64,000 nucleotides of DNA, from the NCBI GenBank assembly GCA_039024315.1, contig JBCCQN010000005.1:1-64000 (forward strand). Reading direction: 5' to 3'. This DNA comes from JBCAWW01 sp039024315 (lineage in GTDB: Bacteria; Bacteroidota; Bacteroidia; J057). This document shows positions 24,559 through 33,854 of this stretch, piece after piece. Position numbers and translations under genes: made by a program. The stretch's first letter is position 1, and each line of letters begins with the position of its first letter. A model generated the notes under the pieces. The model ran no database searches. It was given only the letters and a program-made list of their open reading frames with translations, and was not told the DNA's origin.

Positions 24559-26223
24559 CTACAAACCTAAGGTTTTGCGATAAAGGCGCTCATTACCAAG
24601 CACTTCTACTGCTTTAAGGATGTTCTCATCATCCTTAAAACTAGTTTCAATCGCCCCACTTTGGTAGTAATATCGCTGTACAATTTCTTGCTTGAGTAAC
24701 ATGCTAATCTCAGCACGATGCTTATCTAAATCTCGATCTTTCATCCCATCAAGCTTCTGATCAAAAGCGATCAGGTCTTGATTAAGCAGGTTGCCGTAGG
24801 ATTCTTCACTGACCGTAGAAATCAATTTCTCCAATTGTCGGTCTGCTTCTGTATCGTAGTCAAAATTTTGCTCACGTACATAAGCTTTAAAAGCGTTATA
24901 AACTTTATCATCTATCTGAAAATCCCGAGCGCTAGCTATCGTTGGATTCTGTGCCACAAAGCCAGTGGTGAAGTCAAAAATCAAGCCTTGACGACTGAGC
25001 TCTTTGGTGATGGTAGCCACCTCAACCCCTGCTACAGAGAAGTCAGGCTCAATCCCTCCACCATCATAAACAGTGCGACCATTACGCGTTTTGAAAGCGG
25101 TTTGTAAACTATCGGGAATCTTGGCGACGCTACCATCCGGATGCTTATCGGCATAGTTGATCGCTTGAATACAACGGCCACTCGGGGTGTAGTACTTAGC
25201 CGTTGTAACCTTGAGTTGAGTATTGTAGCTCAAGGGACGGATTTTTTGTACTAGCCCTTTACCAAAGCTACGCTGCCCAATAATGATCCCTCGATCCAAA
25301 TCTTGAATCGAGCCTGCAACAATCTCAGAAGCACTGGCGCTGCCTCTATCTACTAATACCGCTAACGGAATCTCAGTATCGACGGCCAAACGCTGGGCGC
25401 TGTAAACTTGATAGGCATCTTCTAATCGACCACGGGTCTCTACGATGGTCTCTTTTTGAGGGACAAACACATTGGCGACATTGACGGCCTCATCAAGCCT
25501 ACCACCGGGATTTCCTCGCAAATCGAGGATAATGCCTTTGAGTTCGGGGTGATCGCTTTTGAGACTTTGGGTCGCGATGGCGACTTCTTTACCTGCATCT
25601 TGGGTGAAACCTGTCAAAGAGATATAGCCGATTTCTTCATTGACCATACCAAAGTATGGCACATTATCTATCCGGATTCGATCGCGCGTGAGATTGAAAT
25701 CAATCGCTGTTTCTTCTCCTGCCCTTTTCACCTTCAACTGTACTCCTTCGCCTTTGGGGCCTCTTAATAGACTACGCACGTCTGAGACACGCATCGTGCT
25801 ACCATCGATGGCTTTACCATCAATCGAAATGATCTGATCTCCGGTACGTAAACCAGCCGATTGAGCTGGATAGTTTTCATATGGTTCTAGTACGATGAAT
25901 TTCTCATTACGCTTGCCGACCAATGCACCAATGCCACCATACTGGCCAGTACTCATAAAGCGATAATCTTCAATCTCACGTTCGCTTATGTAGTTGGTAT
26001 AAGGATCGAGAGAATTAAGCATCGCATCGATACCAGTCCGCATCAATTCAGAGGGATCAGTATCATCGACATAAAGAGAGTTTATTTCACGGTAAAGCTT
26101 TCCAAAAATGTCTAGATTTTTGGAGATTTCGAAGTAATTGTCGGACACGTCGGTTACAAAACCAACGCTGAATGAGAGGGAAATGATGAGCGCCCAGCTG
26201 AGCAGTCGTTTAGTTGATCGCAT
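24559..26223 (-). CDS. ctpA: S41 C-terminal processing peptidase (CtpA/Prc type)
   Basis: A periplasmic serine protease anchored by an N-terminal hydrophobic segment (LLSWALIISLSFSVGFV). It has a PDZ domain (GLRTGDQIISIDGKAIDG), LDLRGNPGG, the Ser-containing block DRGSASASEIVAGS and the Lys of SFGKGLVQ, forming the Ser/Lys dyad. After the core is YYTPSGRCIQ, typical of bacterial tail-specific proteases. I chose the ATG at 26223 (MRSTKRLLSW, 554 residues); an upstream in-frame start is only a TTG. A second member of the family is at 39691-41319. It is divergent from a secreted-protein gene. Confidence 0.9.
   Translation of the reverse strand: MRSTKRLLSWALIISLSFSVGFVTDVSDNYFEISKNLDIFGKLYREINSLYVDDTDPSELMRTGIDAMLNSLDPYTNYISEREIEDYRFMSTGQYGGIGALVGKRNEKFIVLEPYENYPAQSAGLRTGDQIISIDGKAIDGSTMRVSDVRSLLRGPKGEGVQLKVKRAGEETAIDFNLTRDRIRIDNVPYFGMVNEEIGYISLTGFTQDAGKEVAIATQSLKSDHPELKGIILDLRGNPGGRLDEAVNVANVFVPQKETIVETRGRLEDAYQVYSAQRLAVDTEIPLAVLVDRGSASASEIVAGSIQDLDRGIIIGQRSFGKGLVQKIRPLSYNTQLKVTTAKYYTPSGRCIQAINYADKHPDGSVAKIPDSLQTAFKTRNGRTVYDGGGIEPDFSVAGVEVATITKELSRQGLIFDFTTGFVAQNPTIASARDFQIDDKVYNAFKAYVREQNFDYDTEADRQLEKLISTVSEESYGNLLNQDLIAFDQKLDGMKDRDLDKHRAEISMLLKQEIVQRYYYQSGAIETSFKDDENILKAVEVLGNERLYRKTLGL
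26152..26169 (-). repeat. Probable mini-hairpin element with 4-nt loop
   Basis: On the minus strand AGCGTT-GGTT-TTGT-AACC: a perfect 4-bp stem but a 4-nt loop and a non-GC-rich stem. It lies near the 5' end of ctpA. Confidence 0.35.
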
Positions 26224-26452
26224 AAAAATGTTGCTCCTATGAGTGTTTGGGAGTTTATCCAAGATAAAAAAGCCCCCTACTCATCCAAGACTTAAGAACT
26301 ACGCTTGTTGAGCGATGTAATGTGTGTTCTTATTTCATCGCAAAAGCCATTCCGAGCTTGTAAGATTTAGTCCCAAGTCTCAAACAATTTACAAATAATA
26401 CGATCAGAAGGCGAGCCTAGGAGAGGCTTTTTTTGCGAATTATCTCCCCCTA

Positions 26453-26486
26453 TTTGGCTTTCCCCTCTCCACGACTGTAAATTTTG
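26453..26486 (+). promoter_or_regulatory. Candidate promoter of the secreted-protein operon
   Basis: TTTG (26453-26456), a 21-nt spacer and TAAATTTTG (26478-26486), which has one extra base between TA and TTTG. Transcription would start close to 26493, favouring the ATG at 26509 over the one at 26497. Confidence 0.35.
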
Positions 26487-26508
26487 GCTCACTCAAATGA
26501 CTAGCATC

Positions 26509-27660
26509 ATGAAATGTCTTTCTCTATTATTCGCCAGCCTATGCCTGATGGTCAGTAGCTTACAGGCAGACTCTTATTCAGAACTCACCAAAGACTTCTC
26601 CTTCGGCAAAGCCGATATCCAATCCATGAGCGTCTTGACCTTTGGACCAGAGGGCTTGCTCTTTGTGGGTGACGCAAATGCTGGTAAAGTCTTCGCTATC
26701 GACCTGAAAGATCGTGTCCAAAATACCAGCAAAGAAGGTTTTTCACTGGAAAATATAGAAGCAAAGCTGGCAAGCTTGCTTGGTACCACCCCTCAAGGGG
26801 TCGTCATTCACGATTTTGCGGTCAATCCGATCTCACAAAATATCTATCTAGCGGTCTCTCGCTCCGATGCTACGCAACTAGGCTTTTGGAAACTACCCAA
26901 TGATTTAGGTGCCGCCACGATCTTACTTAAGATTAACCCTAAAGGTGAAATTTCTGAGGTCAGTCTTGATGCCATTAGTTTTGATAGTGCAGAAGTGCCC
27001 AAATTGATTGAGCCTGGCCAACAAACTTGGCGTAAGAGCGACATGCGCACCGAATCTATTACGGATATCGCCTATGCCGAGGGCAAGCTTTACGTTACTG
27101 GACTTTCTAACGAAGAATTTGCCTCCAACCTCCGCATCCTTGACTTTCCCTTTACAGACAAGAGCCAAGCTAGCTCCTTGGAAGTTTGGCATATCGCTCA
27201 TGGTAAGTCCGAAACGGAGGCTCCCATTCGTACGCTCCTACCCTATAAATTCAATGGTGAGACTCATATTTTGGCCTCTTACACCTGTACGCCTTTTGTC
27301 AGCTTCTCGGTCAAGGATCTCGAAGATGGTAAGCATCTAAAGGTCAAAACATTGGCCGAATTTGGTTTCAGTAATATGCCGATCGATATCATCCGCTATC
27401 GCCGCGATGACAAGGATTATATCCTGATGTCCAATACCTCTAAAGCATTGATCAAAATCGATCCCAATGATATCCCCGATGCGGAGAATATCGAGCGTAA
27501 ACTCGAGGATGGCGAATATACCGTGGGCCTCGAACATGATGTGCTCTCACGAGTAGGTATCACGCATATTGACAACTATAATAGCGAAAATGTCTTGGTG
27601 TTGCAGCGCATGCCCAATGGCCTGCTCAATCTCCGCACCTACGCCAACGGCTGGCTCTAA
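26509..27660 (+). CDS. Secreted beta-propeller-like protein of unknown function
   Basis: About 383 residues from the ATG at 26509, with a signal peptide (MKCLSLLFASLCLMVSSLQA). The mature part has repeated beta-strand segments such as VLTFGPEGLLFVGDANAGKVFAIDL, ITDIAYAEGKLYVTGLSN and DYILMSNTSKALIKIDP, resembling a six-bladed propeller. No catalytic residues are recognised. The stop overlaps the start of the next gene (TAATG), so the two are translationally coupled. Confidence 0.65.
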   Translation: MKCLSLLFASLCLMVSSLQADSYSELTKDFSFGKADIQSMSVLTFGPEGLLFVGDANAGKVFAIDLKDRVQNTSKEGFSLENIEAKLASLLGTTPQGVVIHDFAVNPISQNIYLAVSRSDATQLGFWKLPNDLGAATILLKINPKGEISEVSLDAISFDSAEVPKLIEPGQQTWRKSDMRTESITDIAYAEGKLYVTGLSNEEFASNLRILDFPFTDKSQASSLEVWHIAHGKSETEAPIRTLLPYKFNGETHILASYTCTPFVSFSVKDLEDGKHLKVKTLAEFGFSNMPIDIIRYRRDDKDYILMSNTSKALIKIDPNDIPDAENIERKLEDGEYTVGLEHDVLSRVGITHIDNYNSENVLVLQRMPNGLLNLRTYANGWL

Positions 27661-28793
27661 TGAGATCCAAAAAACGCATATTTTTTACTTGCGACACTTT
27701 TTCCAGATTATGGAAAAGTGTCGCTGGTTTTTTACTATGTTGGCTTTCCATTAGTCCTTTGCTTGCCCAAAAGTGGTCTATTCAACGTGATAGCAGTTCC
27801 GATGATTATATGGTGATTAAGGTTTGGTCGCTATTCGCGGAACGCTCAGCCGAAGCTGCTAGCCTGCAGGTTTTTCCAGGAGATACTATCCCCAAAGACC
27901 TCCCTCCGATGCTCGGAAGCTACTGGCAGGACCTTGACACGCTGTTTTTTCGACCGCGTTTTCCCTATCAGGGAGGCCAAGTTTATCAGCTTTACCTCCC
28001 TCCCAGAAACAAAGTATTTTCCTTTCAGTTCAACCTCGCGGAGCCGCCAGAGGGAAGCGTTCCACTGCAAGTGTACCCCTCCACCGACACTATACCAGCT
28101 AATCAGCTCAAATTTTACTTAGCGTTTCGCGAGGCGATGGCCCTCCAAAGCCCCTATCACCATATCTGGTTAGAAGATGCTAATGGTAGCAAACTTGAAA
28201 ATGTCTTTCTGGAAATTGATCCTGCCTTATGGGGGCCGCATCAGCAGCGTCTTACCTTATGGTTTGAACCGGGTCGTATCAAGCGGGGACTGATTCCCTA
28301 CCTAAGCCAAGGCCCTCCCTTACAAGCAGGTAATCGCTATACGCTAGTGGTCAATACAGCAGGCATTCGCGATCCCCAACGCTCCGACACGCTGTTATTC
28401 CGCCATAGCTTTTGGGTAAAAGCAGCTGACCGCCAACGCCCTGACATCGAAACTTGGACTTATAGCTATCCCAAAGTAGGTAGCCGCGATACCTTCTCTA
28501 TCTATTTTCCAGAGCCGATGGACTATGCGCTTTTGCGAAGCGATATCTTCTTAAATGATCCAGAAAATAATTTAGTACGCGGACAAATGATCATCGGCAA
28601 AGAGGAGCGTTCCTACCATTTTGTGCCCAGGCAGGCATGGCAGGAAGTTGAATATAGGCTGATGGTGAGCTCCTTTTTAGAAGATCTTGCGGCCAATAAC
28701 TTTGCTCGCCTATTTGACACTGACAAGGCTACCTCAGATAAGCAAGGAGGCAAGCCATTTTGGTTATACCACGATTTTGAGCCCAAGCGTTAA
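27660..28793 (+). CDS. Secreted protein, possible SbsA Ig-like domain
   Basis: A 377-residue protein with an N-terminal hydrophobic segment (SVAGFLLCWLSISPLLAQ). Several all-beta modules follow, for example WQDLDTLFFRPRFPYQGGQVYQLYL, LTLWFEPGRIKRG and YTLVVNTAGIRDPQ. The pattern of a threshold phrase followed by 'G..Y.L' resembles Ig-like domains of the SbsA/Big_5 type. It is coupled to the upstream propeller-like gene and may form a secreted pair with it. Copies of the mini-hairpin lie at 28121-28137 and, degraded, at 27834-27847. Confidence 0.55.
   Translation: MRSKKRIFFTCDTFSRLWKSVAGFLLCWLSISPLLAQKWSIQRDSSSDDYMVIKVWSLFAERSAEAASLQVFPGDTIPKDLPPMLGSYWQDLDTLFFRPRFPYQGGQVYQLYLPPRNKVFSFQFNLAEPPEGSVPLQVYPSTDTIPANQLKFYLAFREAMALQSPYHHIWLEDANGSKLENVFLEIDPALWGPHQQRLTLWFEPGRIKRGLIPYLSQGPPLQAGNRYTLVVNTAGIRDPQRSDTLLFRHSFWVKAADRQRPDIETWTYSYPKVGSRDTFSIYFPEPMDYALLRSDIFLNDPENNLVRGQMIIGKEERSYHFVPRQAWQEVEYRLMVSSFLEDLAANNFARLFDTDKATSDKQGGKPFWLYHDFEPKR
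28121..28137 (+). repeat. AGCGTT mini-hairpin element (stem TCGC/GCGA, loop GAG)
   Basis: AGCGTT-TCGC-GAG-GCGA, in the coding sense of the Ig-like protein gene. The terminal C-G pair of the common form is replaced by T-A with pairing kept. Confidence 0.65.
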
Positions 28794-28972
28794 AAGCCAT
28801 TAAAAAGACGTTAATACTTCATTAACAAACTCCTAAGCCCGTTTTCGTACATATAAGGGAATCAAGATTCTTTGATTTCACACAACTCCTATGTTTTTCA
28901 ATGCAGGCTAGCTGATCCTATCAGATCGGCCATTAAATAATATTGTTTTCTCATTAAGGAGACCCAAACATT

Positions 28973-30445
28973 ATGCGTAATTCATTTTTAACCTCATTCG
29001 TAGCCGCAGTCTTAGGTAGTGCTTTGACCTTTGGTGCTATCTGGATGACTCAATCAAAGGACCAACAGACATTACAGGTCCAATATCAAAATAATACTCC
29101 CGCTGTAGGAGCCGTGTATACCCTAGATGAAGACGGGGATGCAGTACCTTTAGATTTTACGGCGGTTGCCGAACGCGTAACTCCGGCCGTTGTGCACATT
29201 ACCTCTAGCTCTACGCGCCAAAGCGCTCCCACGGCTAGCAATCCATTTGAAGAGCTTTTTGGCCCCGACTTTCAGTTTGAAGATCGCCAGCAAAAAAGAC
29301 GCCCCCAAGTAGGCACCGGCTCTGGCGTTCTGATTTCTCAAGATGGTTATATCGTTACCAACAATCACGTGATTGAAAAGGCCGACGATATCGAAGTCGT
29401 ACTTTCGGACAATCGCAGTTACAAGGCTAGTGTGATCGGTACAGACCCTTCTACTGACTTGGCCCTTCTCAAAATCGAAGAGACGGGTTTGGCATTCCTT
29501 CCTTTTGTGGACTCTGACAAAGTCAAAGTCGGCGAATGGGTAATGGCGGTTGGTAACCCATTTAACTTGAATTCAACTGTTACAGCCGGTATCGTCAGTG
29601 CCAAGGGCCGTAACATCAATATACTCCGCGAACAGAGCGCGATCGAGTCCTTCATCCAAACGGATGCTGCGATCAACCCCGGTAATAGTGGTGGGGCTCT
29701 TGTAAATCTCAATGGGGGGTTGATTGGGATCAATACCGCCATTGCGAGTCCTACAGGTGCCTATGCTGGCTATGGATTTGCCGTTCCAGCAAAGCTGGTA
29801 TCCAAAGTAATCGAAGACCTTATGACCTACGGTATCGTACAACGTGGCTATATCGGCGTGATGATCCGCCCTGTAGATGGTAATCTCGTCCGAGAAAAAG
29901 GGCTAGAAGTAAACCAAGGCGTTTATGTGGATAGTGTATTAGCCACTGGCGCCGCTGCAGGAGCAGGTATCGAAGAAGGCGATGTAATCCTTGAAGTAGA
30001 TGGCCTTACCGTCAATACGCCTTCTGAATTGCAAGAAAAAGTGGGCCGTCGTCGCCCTGGTGATGAAGTCAACGTCAAACTCAACCGCTTTGGTGAAGAG
30101 AAATCCTTTGATATGGTCCTAAACAATCGGGACGGCAACACCCAAATCGTACAAAAGATGAGTAACAGTGTGCTCGAAAGCTTAGGGGCATCGTTCCGCG
30201 AAGTGGGAAAAAACACCGCCGCTAAGCTAGACATCGAAGGAGGCGCCCAACTGGAGTCTCTCTCGCGTGGCAAGCTCAGTCAGTACACTGATATCAGAGA
30301 AGGCTTTATCGTTACTCACCTTGACGGTGAACGAGTAGACGATGTAGAGGACCTACTCGACAAACTAGAAGACAAAGAAGGAAATGTGATGCTCGAAGGC
30401 ATCTATCCCAATGGTTTGAAGCGTTTTTATGCCTTTGGGATGTAA
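28973..30445 (+). CDS. degP: DegP/HtrA-family periplasmic serine protease (Do type)
   Basis: A 490-residue protein anchored or exported by an N-terminal hydrophobic stretch. The trypsin-like triad is His132 (TNNHVIEKADD), Asp162 (STDLALLKIE) and Ser239 (NPGNSGGALVNL). Two PDZ domains follow, the first around 290-380 (GYIGVMIRPVDG and GDVILEVDGLTV) and a divergent second to the C-terminus. It degrades or refolds damaged envelope proteins. It is a single gene with a strong terminator. A long leader (28794-28972) precedes it with no clear promoter. A mini-hairpin variant is at 30190-30206. Confidence 0.92.
   Translation: MRNSFLTSFVAAVLGSALTFGAIWMTQSKDQQTLQVQYQNNTPAVGAVYTLDEDGDAVPLDFTAVAERVTPAVVHITSSSTRQSAPTASNPFEELFGPDFQFEDRQQKRRPQVGTGSGVLISQDGYIVTNNHVIEKADDIEVVLSDNRSYKASVIGTDPSTDLALLKIEETGLAFLPFVDSDKVKVGEWVMAVGNPFNLNSTVTAGIVSAKGRNINILREQSAIESFIQTDAAINPGNSGGALVNLNGGLIGINTAIASPTGAYAGYGFAVPAKLVSKVIEDLMTYGIVQRGYIGVMIRPVDGNLVREKGLEVNQGVYVDSVLATGAAAGAGIEEGDVILEVDGLTVNTPSELQEKVGRRRPGDEVNVKLNRFGEEKSFDMVLNNRDGNTQIVQKMSNSVLESLGASFREVGKNTAAKLDIEGGAQLESLSRGKLSQYTDIREGFIVTHLDGERVDDVEDLLDKLEDKEGNVMLEGIYPNGLKRFYAFGM
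30190..30206 (+). repeat. Mini-hairpin element variant (leader ATCGTT, stem CCGC/GTGG)
   Basis: ATCGTT-CCGC-GAA-GTGG. The stem keeps three Watson-Crick pairs plus a G-T pair. The leader matches the variant at 15206-15222. Confidence 0.5.
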
Positions 30446-30470
30446 GAATCAATATTCATAATAAAAGAGA

Positions 30471-30506
30471 GGGCGAAGCTCCGGTTGATCCGGCTTCGCC
30501 CTTTTT
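30471..30506 (+). terminator. Rho-independent terminator of degP
   Basis: GGGCGAAG..CCGG / CCGG..CTTCGCCC arms followed by TTTTT. A very stable hairpin 26 nt after the stop. Confidence 0.9.
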
Positions 30507-30518
30507 ACTTGCTCTAGA

Positions 30519-30650
30519 TTAAGTACAGAGTAGAAAGTATGTAGTACCGAGAAAAAAGGTTCTGCTGCACCATATAGCCTAATTTCCCTAGGTCTTGATA
30601 CTGGATACTATCGCCTAAGTACTTAATACTGAGTACGATGGCCTAAATAC
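30519..30650 (-). repeat. Intergenic repeat, copy A (MITE-like)
   Basis: An AT-rich block that on the minus strand aligns with 37741-37960. The 15-mer AAGACCTAGGGAAAT (30582-30596, minus) is exact in both. Flanking similarity includes a CTATA patch, ACCTTTTTTCT and short TACT/AGTA-rich ends. It lacks the 18-bp palindrome present in copy B. Confidence 0.65.
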
Positions 30651-32372
30651 TTAGTTTTTTACAAAGCTCAGGTTTTGACGGCCCAGACTGCCTCCAAGAC
30701 GAAGGTGGTAAATGCCGGGACTAAGGCTGGCTATTGATATTTTGTTTCCGACTGAGGACTTTAGCACTACTCGCCCAGTCATATCTAAGACTTCCAAGGT
30801 CTCGTAGCTAGCCAAATCTCCCGAGAGTTGGATCGCCGAAGTAGCCGGATTGGGAAAAAGGCTAATCTTCGGGAGCAGGAAATTATCTGTCTCTCCGGCC
30901 ACTCTGTAGTTTGCAAATGGGTTCAGGTTACAGTCCAATATCATTCCATTATAGTCAGAAGCCACCGGCTTGGTAGCCAGTTTTTGATACTTATTAGAGC
31001 TGACCAAGAACAATGAGTTCCAAGTAGGAGCCGTGAGATTGACCGCAGTTTGCAAGCCTCCGTTGGGTGGATGACAGGCATTGGCGGGACTAGCGCCTTC
31101 CAAGACTCTTAGATAGCTAGGCAGAGGATTGCCCATCGCACCAGCCGCAATCGTAGGATGGCTGAGCAGCAAAATTTGCCCACTTTCCAGATTGTAACCA
31201 TAGGGAATGGCTTCTTTGTCCCCTGGAGCATAATCATACTCTCGGTAAAACAAATTTGTGCCATTAAAACGGCCAAAACCGCCTGACCACTCCACTCCAG
31301 TAGGATCGAGATACTCCAACATGAGATCAATAAAACCGGTGGAGGATTTGATCTGCCGAGTCAGTGTCTGACTTTTACCAGCTACTGGAGGGATGATAGA
31401 TACTGTGGGAGAAAAATTGTAGTTATTGTCAAATTTTTGCAAGCCCATTTCCTGATTAGCATCGGCAAAACTCAAATAGTGCGAATTACCATCAGCCGCC
31501 ACGGAGAGATAGTCTTCTGCCCCGGGACGGATATCTGCCCGCTGTGCTGCCTGACCAGCATATAACAATCCGTTTGGGTCTAGCATCAGCACAAAGGCTT
31601 CTTCATTTGGACCACTACGGCTATAAGAGCCGGCCAAAACATAGGGCGCACCGGTACTCAATTGATTTTGCTTGAGATCCGTCAAACGGAAGAGGGAGGG
31701 GATATAAGTACTGCCCGCGTAGCGGAACGTTCGCACCCACTGTATTGCACCATTAGGATCAAGCTTTACGGCGCCTATACCCGAGCGATTGCGTACTGGT
31801 CCCCATTTGGGCAATTGAGATTCTAAATTGAAGGCTACTACAAAATCCCCTGCATTGTCTCGGATCATTTGTAGATCGTCCATGCGCATCACGTCGCCAA
31901 AGTGCAGAGATTGCGTCCAGAGGATAATACCACTGCTGCGCTCCAGACTAAAGATGGTAATGAACCGTACTCCAGAACCGACAGTTTCCCAATCGCGAGT
32001 CGCAGCCACCACTACCTGATTGCCATCTTCTACCAAGGCGTGAAATTGGGTAGGTCCTAGCGGATTTTGCTTATTAAAGGGATCCACAATTTGAAATTGC
32101 TTATCAAAACCAATATTTACAGCGCCTGAGACAGGAGTCTCAAAGGTTTGGATATAAACCGCTTCATTGCCAAAGCCATCATCAAGCGTAGTCCCCCAAA
32201 CCGCGATCCCACTGCCATTGATGAGATCGATATTAGCGTTTTCCCAAGGGCGATGATTGGCAAAAGATTCGTTAGGGGCATTGGTTTCAAAGGTCAAGTT
32301 GAGGCCCTGCCCAAAAAGAGGAGAACAAAATAGTATCCAGCAGCTAAAGGCCGCTAAAAAAATAGTTTTCAT
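30651..32372 (-). CDS. Secreted protein with T9SS sorting domain
   Basis: A 573-residue exported protein. The signal peptide ends near LFGQG (about residue 23). Residues 60-450 contain repeated beta segments (QFHALVEDGNQVVVAATRDWE, ILWTQSLHFGDVMRMDDLQMI, GAVKLDPNGAIQWVRTF) resembling the propeller-like repeats of the protein at 14224. The C-terminus from SLFPNPATSAIQLSG to GIYHLRLGG is a T9SS type A sorting domain. The cargo function is unknown. Its stop codon abuts the intergenic repeat copy A. Confidence 0.75.
   Translation of the reverse strand: MKTIFLAAFSCWILFCSPLFGQGLNLTFETNAPNESFANHRPWENANIDLINGSGIAVWGTTLDDGFGNEAVYIQTFETPVSGAVNIGFDKQFQIVDPFNKQNPLGPTQFHALVEDGNQVVVAATRDWETVGSGVRFITIFSLERSSGIILWTQSLHFGDVMRMDDLQMIRDNAGDFVVAFNLESQLPKWGPVRNRSGIGAVKLDPNGAIQWVRTFRYAGSTYIPSLFRLTDLKQNQLSTGAPYVLAGSYSRSGPNEEAFVLMLDPNGLLYAGQAAQRADIRPGAEDYLSVAADGNSHYLSFADANQEMGLQKFDNNYNFSPTVSIIPPVAGKSQTLTRQIKSSTGFIDLMLEYLDPTGVEWSGGFGRFNGTNLFYREYDYAPGDKEAIPYGYNLESGQILLLSHPTIAAGAMGNPLPSYLRVLEGASPANACHPPNGGLQTAVNLTAPTWNSLFLVSSNKYQKLATKPVASDYNGMILDCNLNPFANYRVAGETDNFLLPKISLFPNPATSAIQLSGDLASYETLEVLDMTGRVVLKSSVGNKISIASLSPGIYHLRLGGSLGRQNLSFVKN
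31715..31731 (-). repeat. Mini-hairpin element variant (leader AACGTT, stem CCGC/GCGG, loop TAC)
   Basis: On the minus strand AACGTT-CCGC-TAC-GCGG, in the coding sense of the T9SS gene. The usual stem is kept while leader and loop are changed. Confidence 0.5.
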
Positions 32373-32594
32373 GCTTTATCATTTGAAGTTGAGAAAATGG
32401 AGGTGCGTATGAACTGTCCTTTGCGCAATAGACTCCACTAATATGGTCCAACAAACTATTCAGCGCTCCAAACTTTTATATTCGTGTAGATATGATCTAC
32501 CTGTGATCATATTTGTTTGATATTCGCTTAATCTTAATTCTTTGTTGACCCTCCAGAGAATCGGTAATTTACCTGAATGCTAAGATTGGAAAAT

Positions 32595-33807
32595 ATGAAT
32601 GCTAAATACTTTATCCTCCTGCTGGGCTACCTGCTGCTCATTAGCGGACTCAATGGGCAGGAACTTAAGCAGACCGTGAGAGGACAAGTTGTTGACGCCG
32701 AGTCTGGTTTCCCATTGGAATCGGTCCGAATCTACGTCCGCTTATTGGATTCCGAAGTGATTGGTGTTTTATCAGACGCGAGAGGTAATTACCGCTTAAA
32801 CAAGGTTCCCGTAGGACGGCAAGCCATCAATTTTGAATTTATTGGCTATCAACCCGTCGTCCTCAATAATATCGAAGTAACCTCCGCCAAAGAGGTGATA
32901 CTCAATATTGAGATGCAGACCTCAGCCTTGGAGATGGAGGAGGTGATGATCCAAGCTAGGCGCAATGGCGAAGCTTCTAACGAGATGGCAACAGTTAGCG
33001 CTAGGGAGTTTTCAGTGGCAGAGACCAATCTCTATGCAGACAGTAGAGGTGAACCCGCACGTATGGCTTCTAATTATACGGGCGTGCAGGGGGCTGACGA
33101 TTCTCGCAACGATATTGTCATTCGAGGCAATTCGCCTCAAGGGGTTTTGTGGCGGCTTGAGGGAATCAATATTCCCAATCCCAACCACTTTTCTATTCCG
33201 GGTACAGGCGGCGGCCCCGTAACGATCCTCAACAATAAATTTCTCAGGAACTCTGATTTCTACACAGGTGCCTTTCCTGCGGAGTACGCCAACGGTTTGG
33301 CTGGCACCTTTGACTTACAGATGCGCAATGGTAACAATGAGCAACATGAGTTTAGTGGGCAATTAGGATTCTTAGGTACGGAGTTTACTGCCGAGGGGCC
33401 CATCAACAAGGAGAAGGGATCTTCCTATCTGGCGATGTACCGTTATTCGACCTTACAGCTACGATATCCCAGTGGAGGTAGAAAGTAGTCCATTTTCTTT
33501 AGTGAATGCGGGTTCGGGCTTTTCTCGTTTCTTTCCGGCCTCACAAGCAGCACTGGAACTGATCTACCAAGATGCAGGCTTCAACACCTTGCAGTTTAGG
33601 CCCTACTTCCGGGTAGATGGCAAAATCCTTTACCGCTGGAATCGGCCTAAGGTTACCCATGAGATTGCGGTCGATCTGGTCAATGTGTTCAACCGACAAA
33701 ACATCTTGACCTTGACTTATGTGCCGGAGCATCCTAGTGGCGATCCAATCCGAGAAGAATATCAGCTTGGCTTCTTGCCCTTGTTTTATTATAAGATTGA
33801 TTTTTAA
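32595..33807 (+). pseudogene. TonB-dependent receptor remnant with internal deletion and frame change
   Basis: The 5' part (to 33488) encodes a signal peptide, a carboxypeptidase-regulatory-like beta domain (VRGQVVDAESGFPLESVRIY) and a plug domain (NDIVIRGNSPQGVLWRLEGI, NGLAGTFDLQMRNGN), then stops in frame at the start of the barrel (MYRYSTLQLRYPS). A second frame (to 33807) encodes only the last barrel strands (FRPYFRVDGKILYRW, VDLVNVFNRQNILTL, YQLGFLPLFYYKIDF). Intact receptors of this kind have about 750-900 residues, so several hundred residues are missing and the two parts are out of frame. It is unlikely to function as a transporter. Confidence 0.8.
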
Positions 33808-33810
33808 GAT

Positions 33811-33838
33811 AAAAGCCGCCCTTTGGGGGCGACTTTTT
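33811..33838 (+). terminator. Terminator after the receptor pseudogene
   Basis: GCCGCCC-tttg-GGGGCGAC, one mismatch in the stem, followed by TTTTT. It could serve both strands because of the preceding AAAA. Confidence 0.6.
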
Positions 33839-33854
33839 AGGTATAGGCAAAAAC

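Noticed and set aside
26415..26437. AGCC...GGCT followed by TTTTTTT as a terminator
   Set aside because: The stem is only four pairs with no plus-strand gene upstream to terminate.
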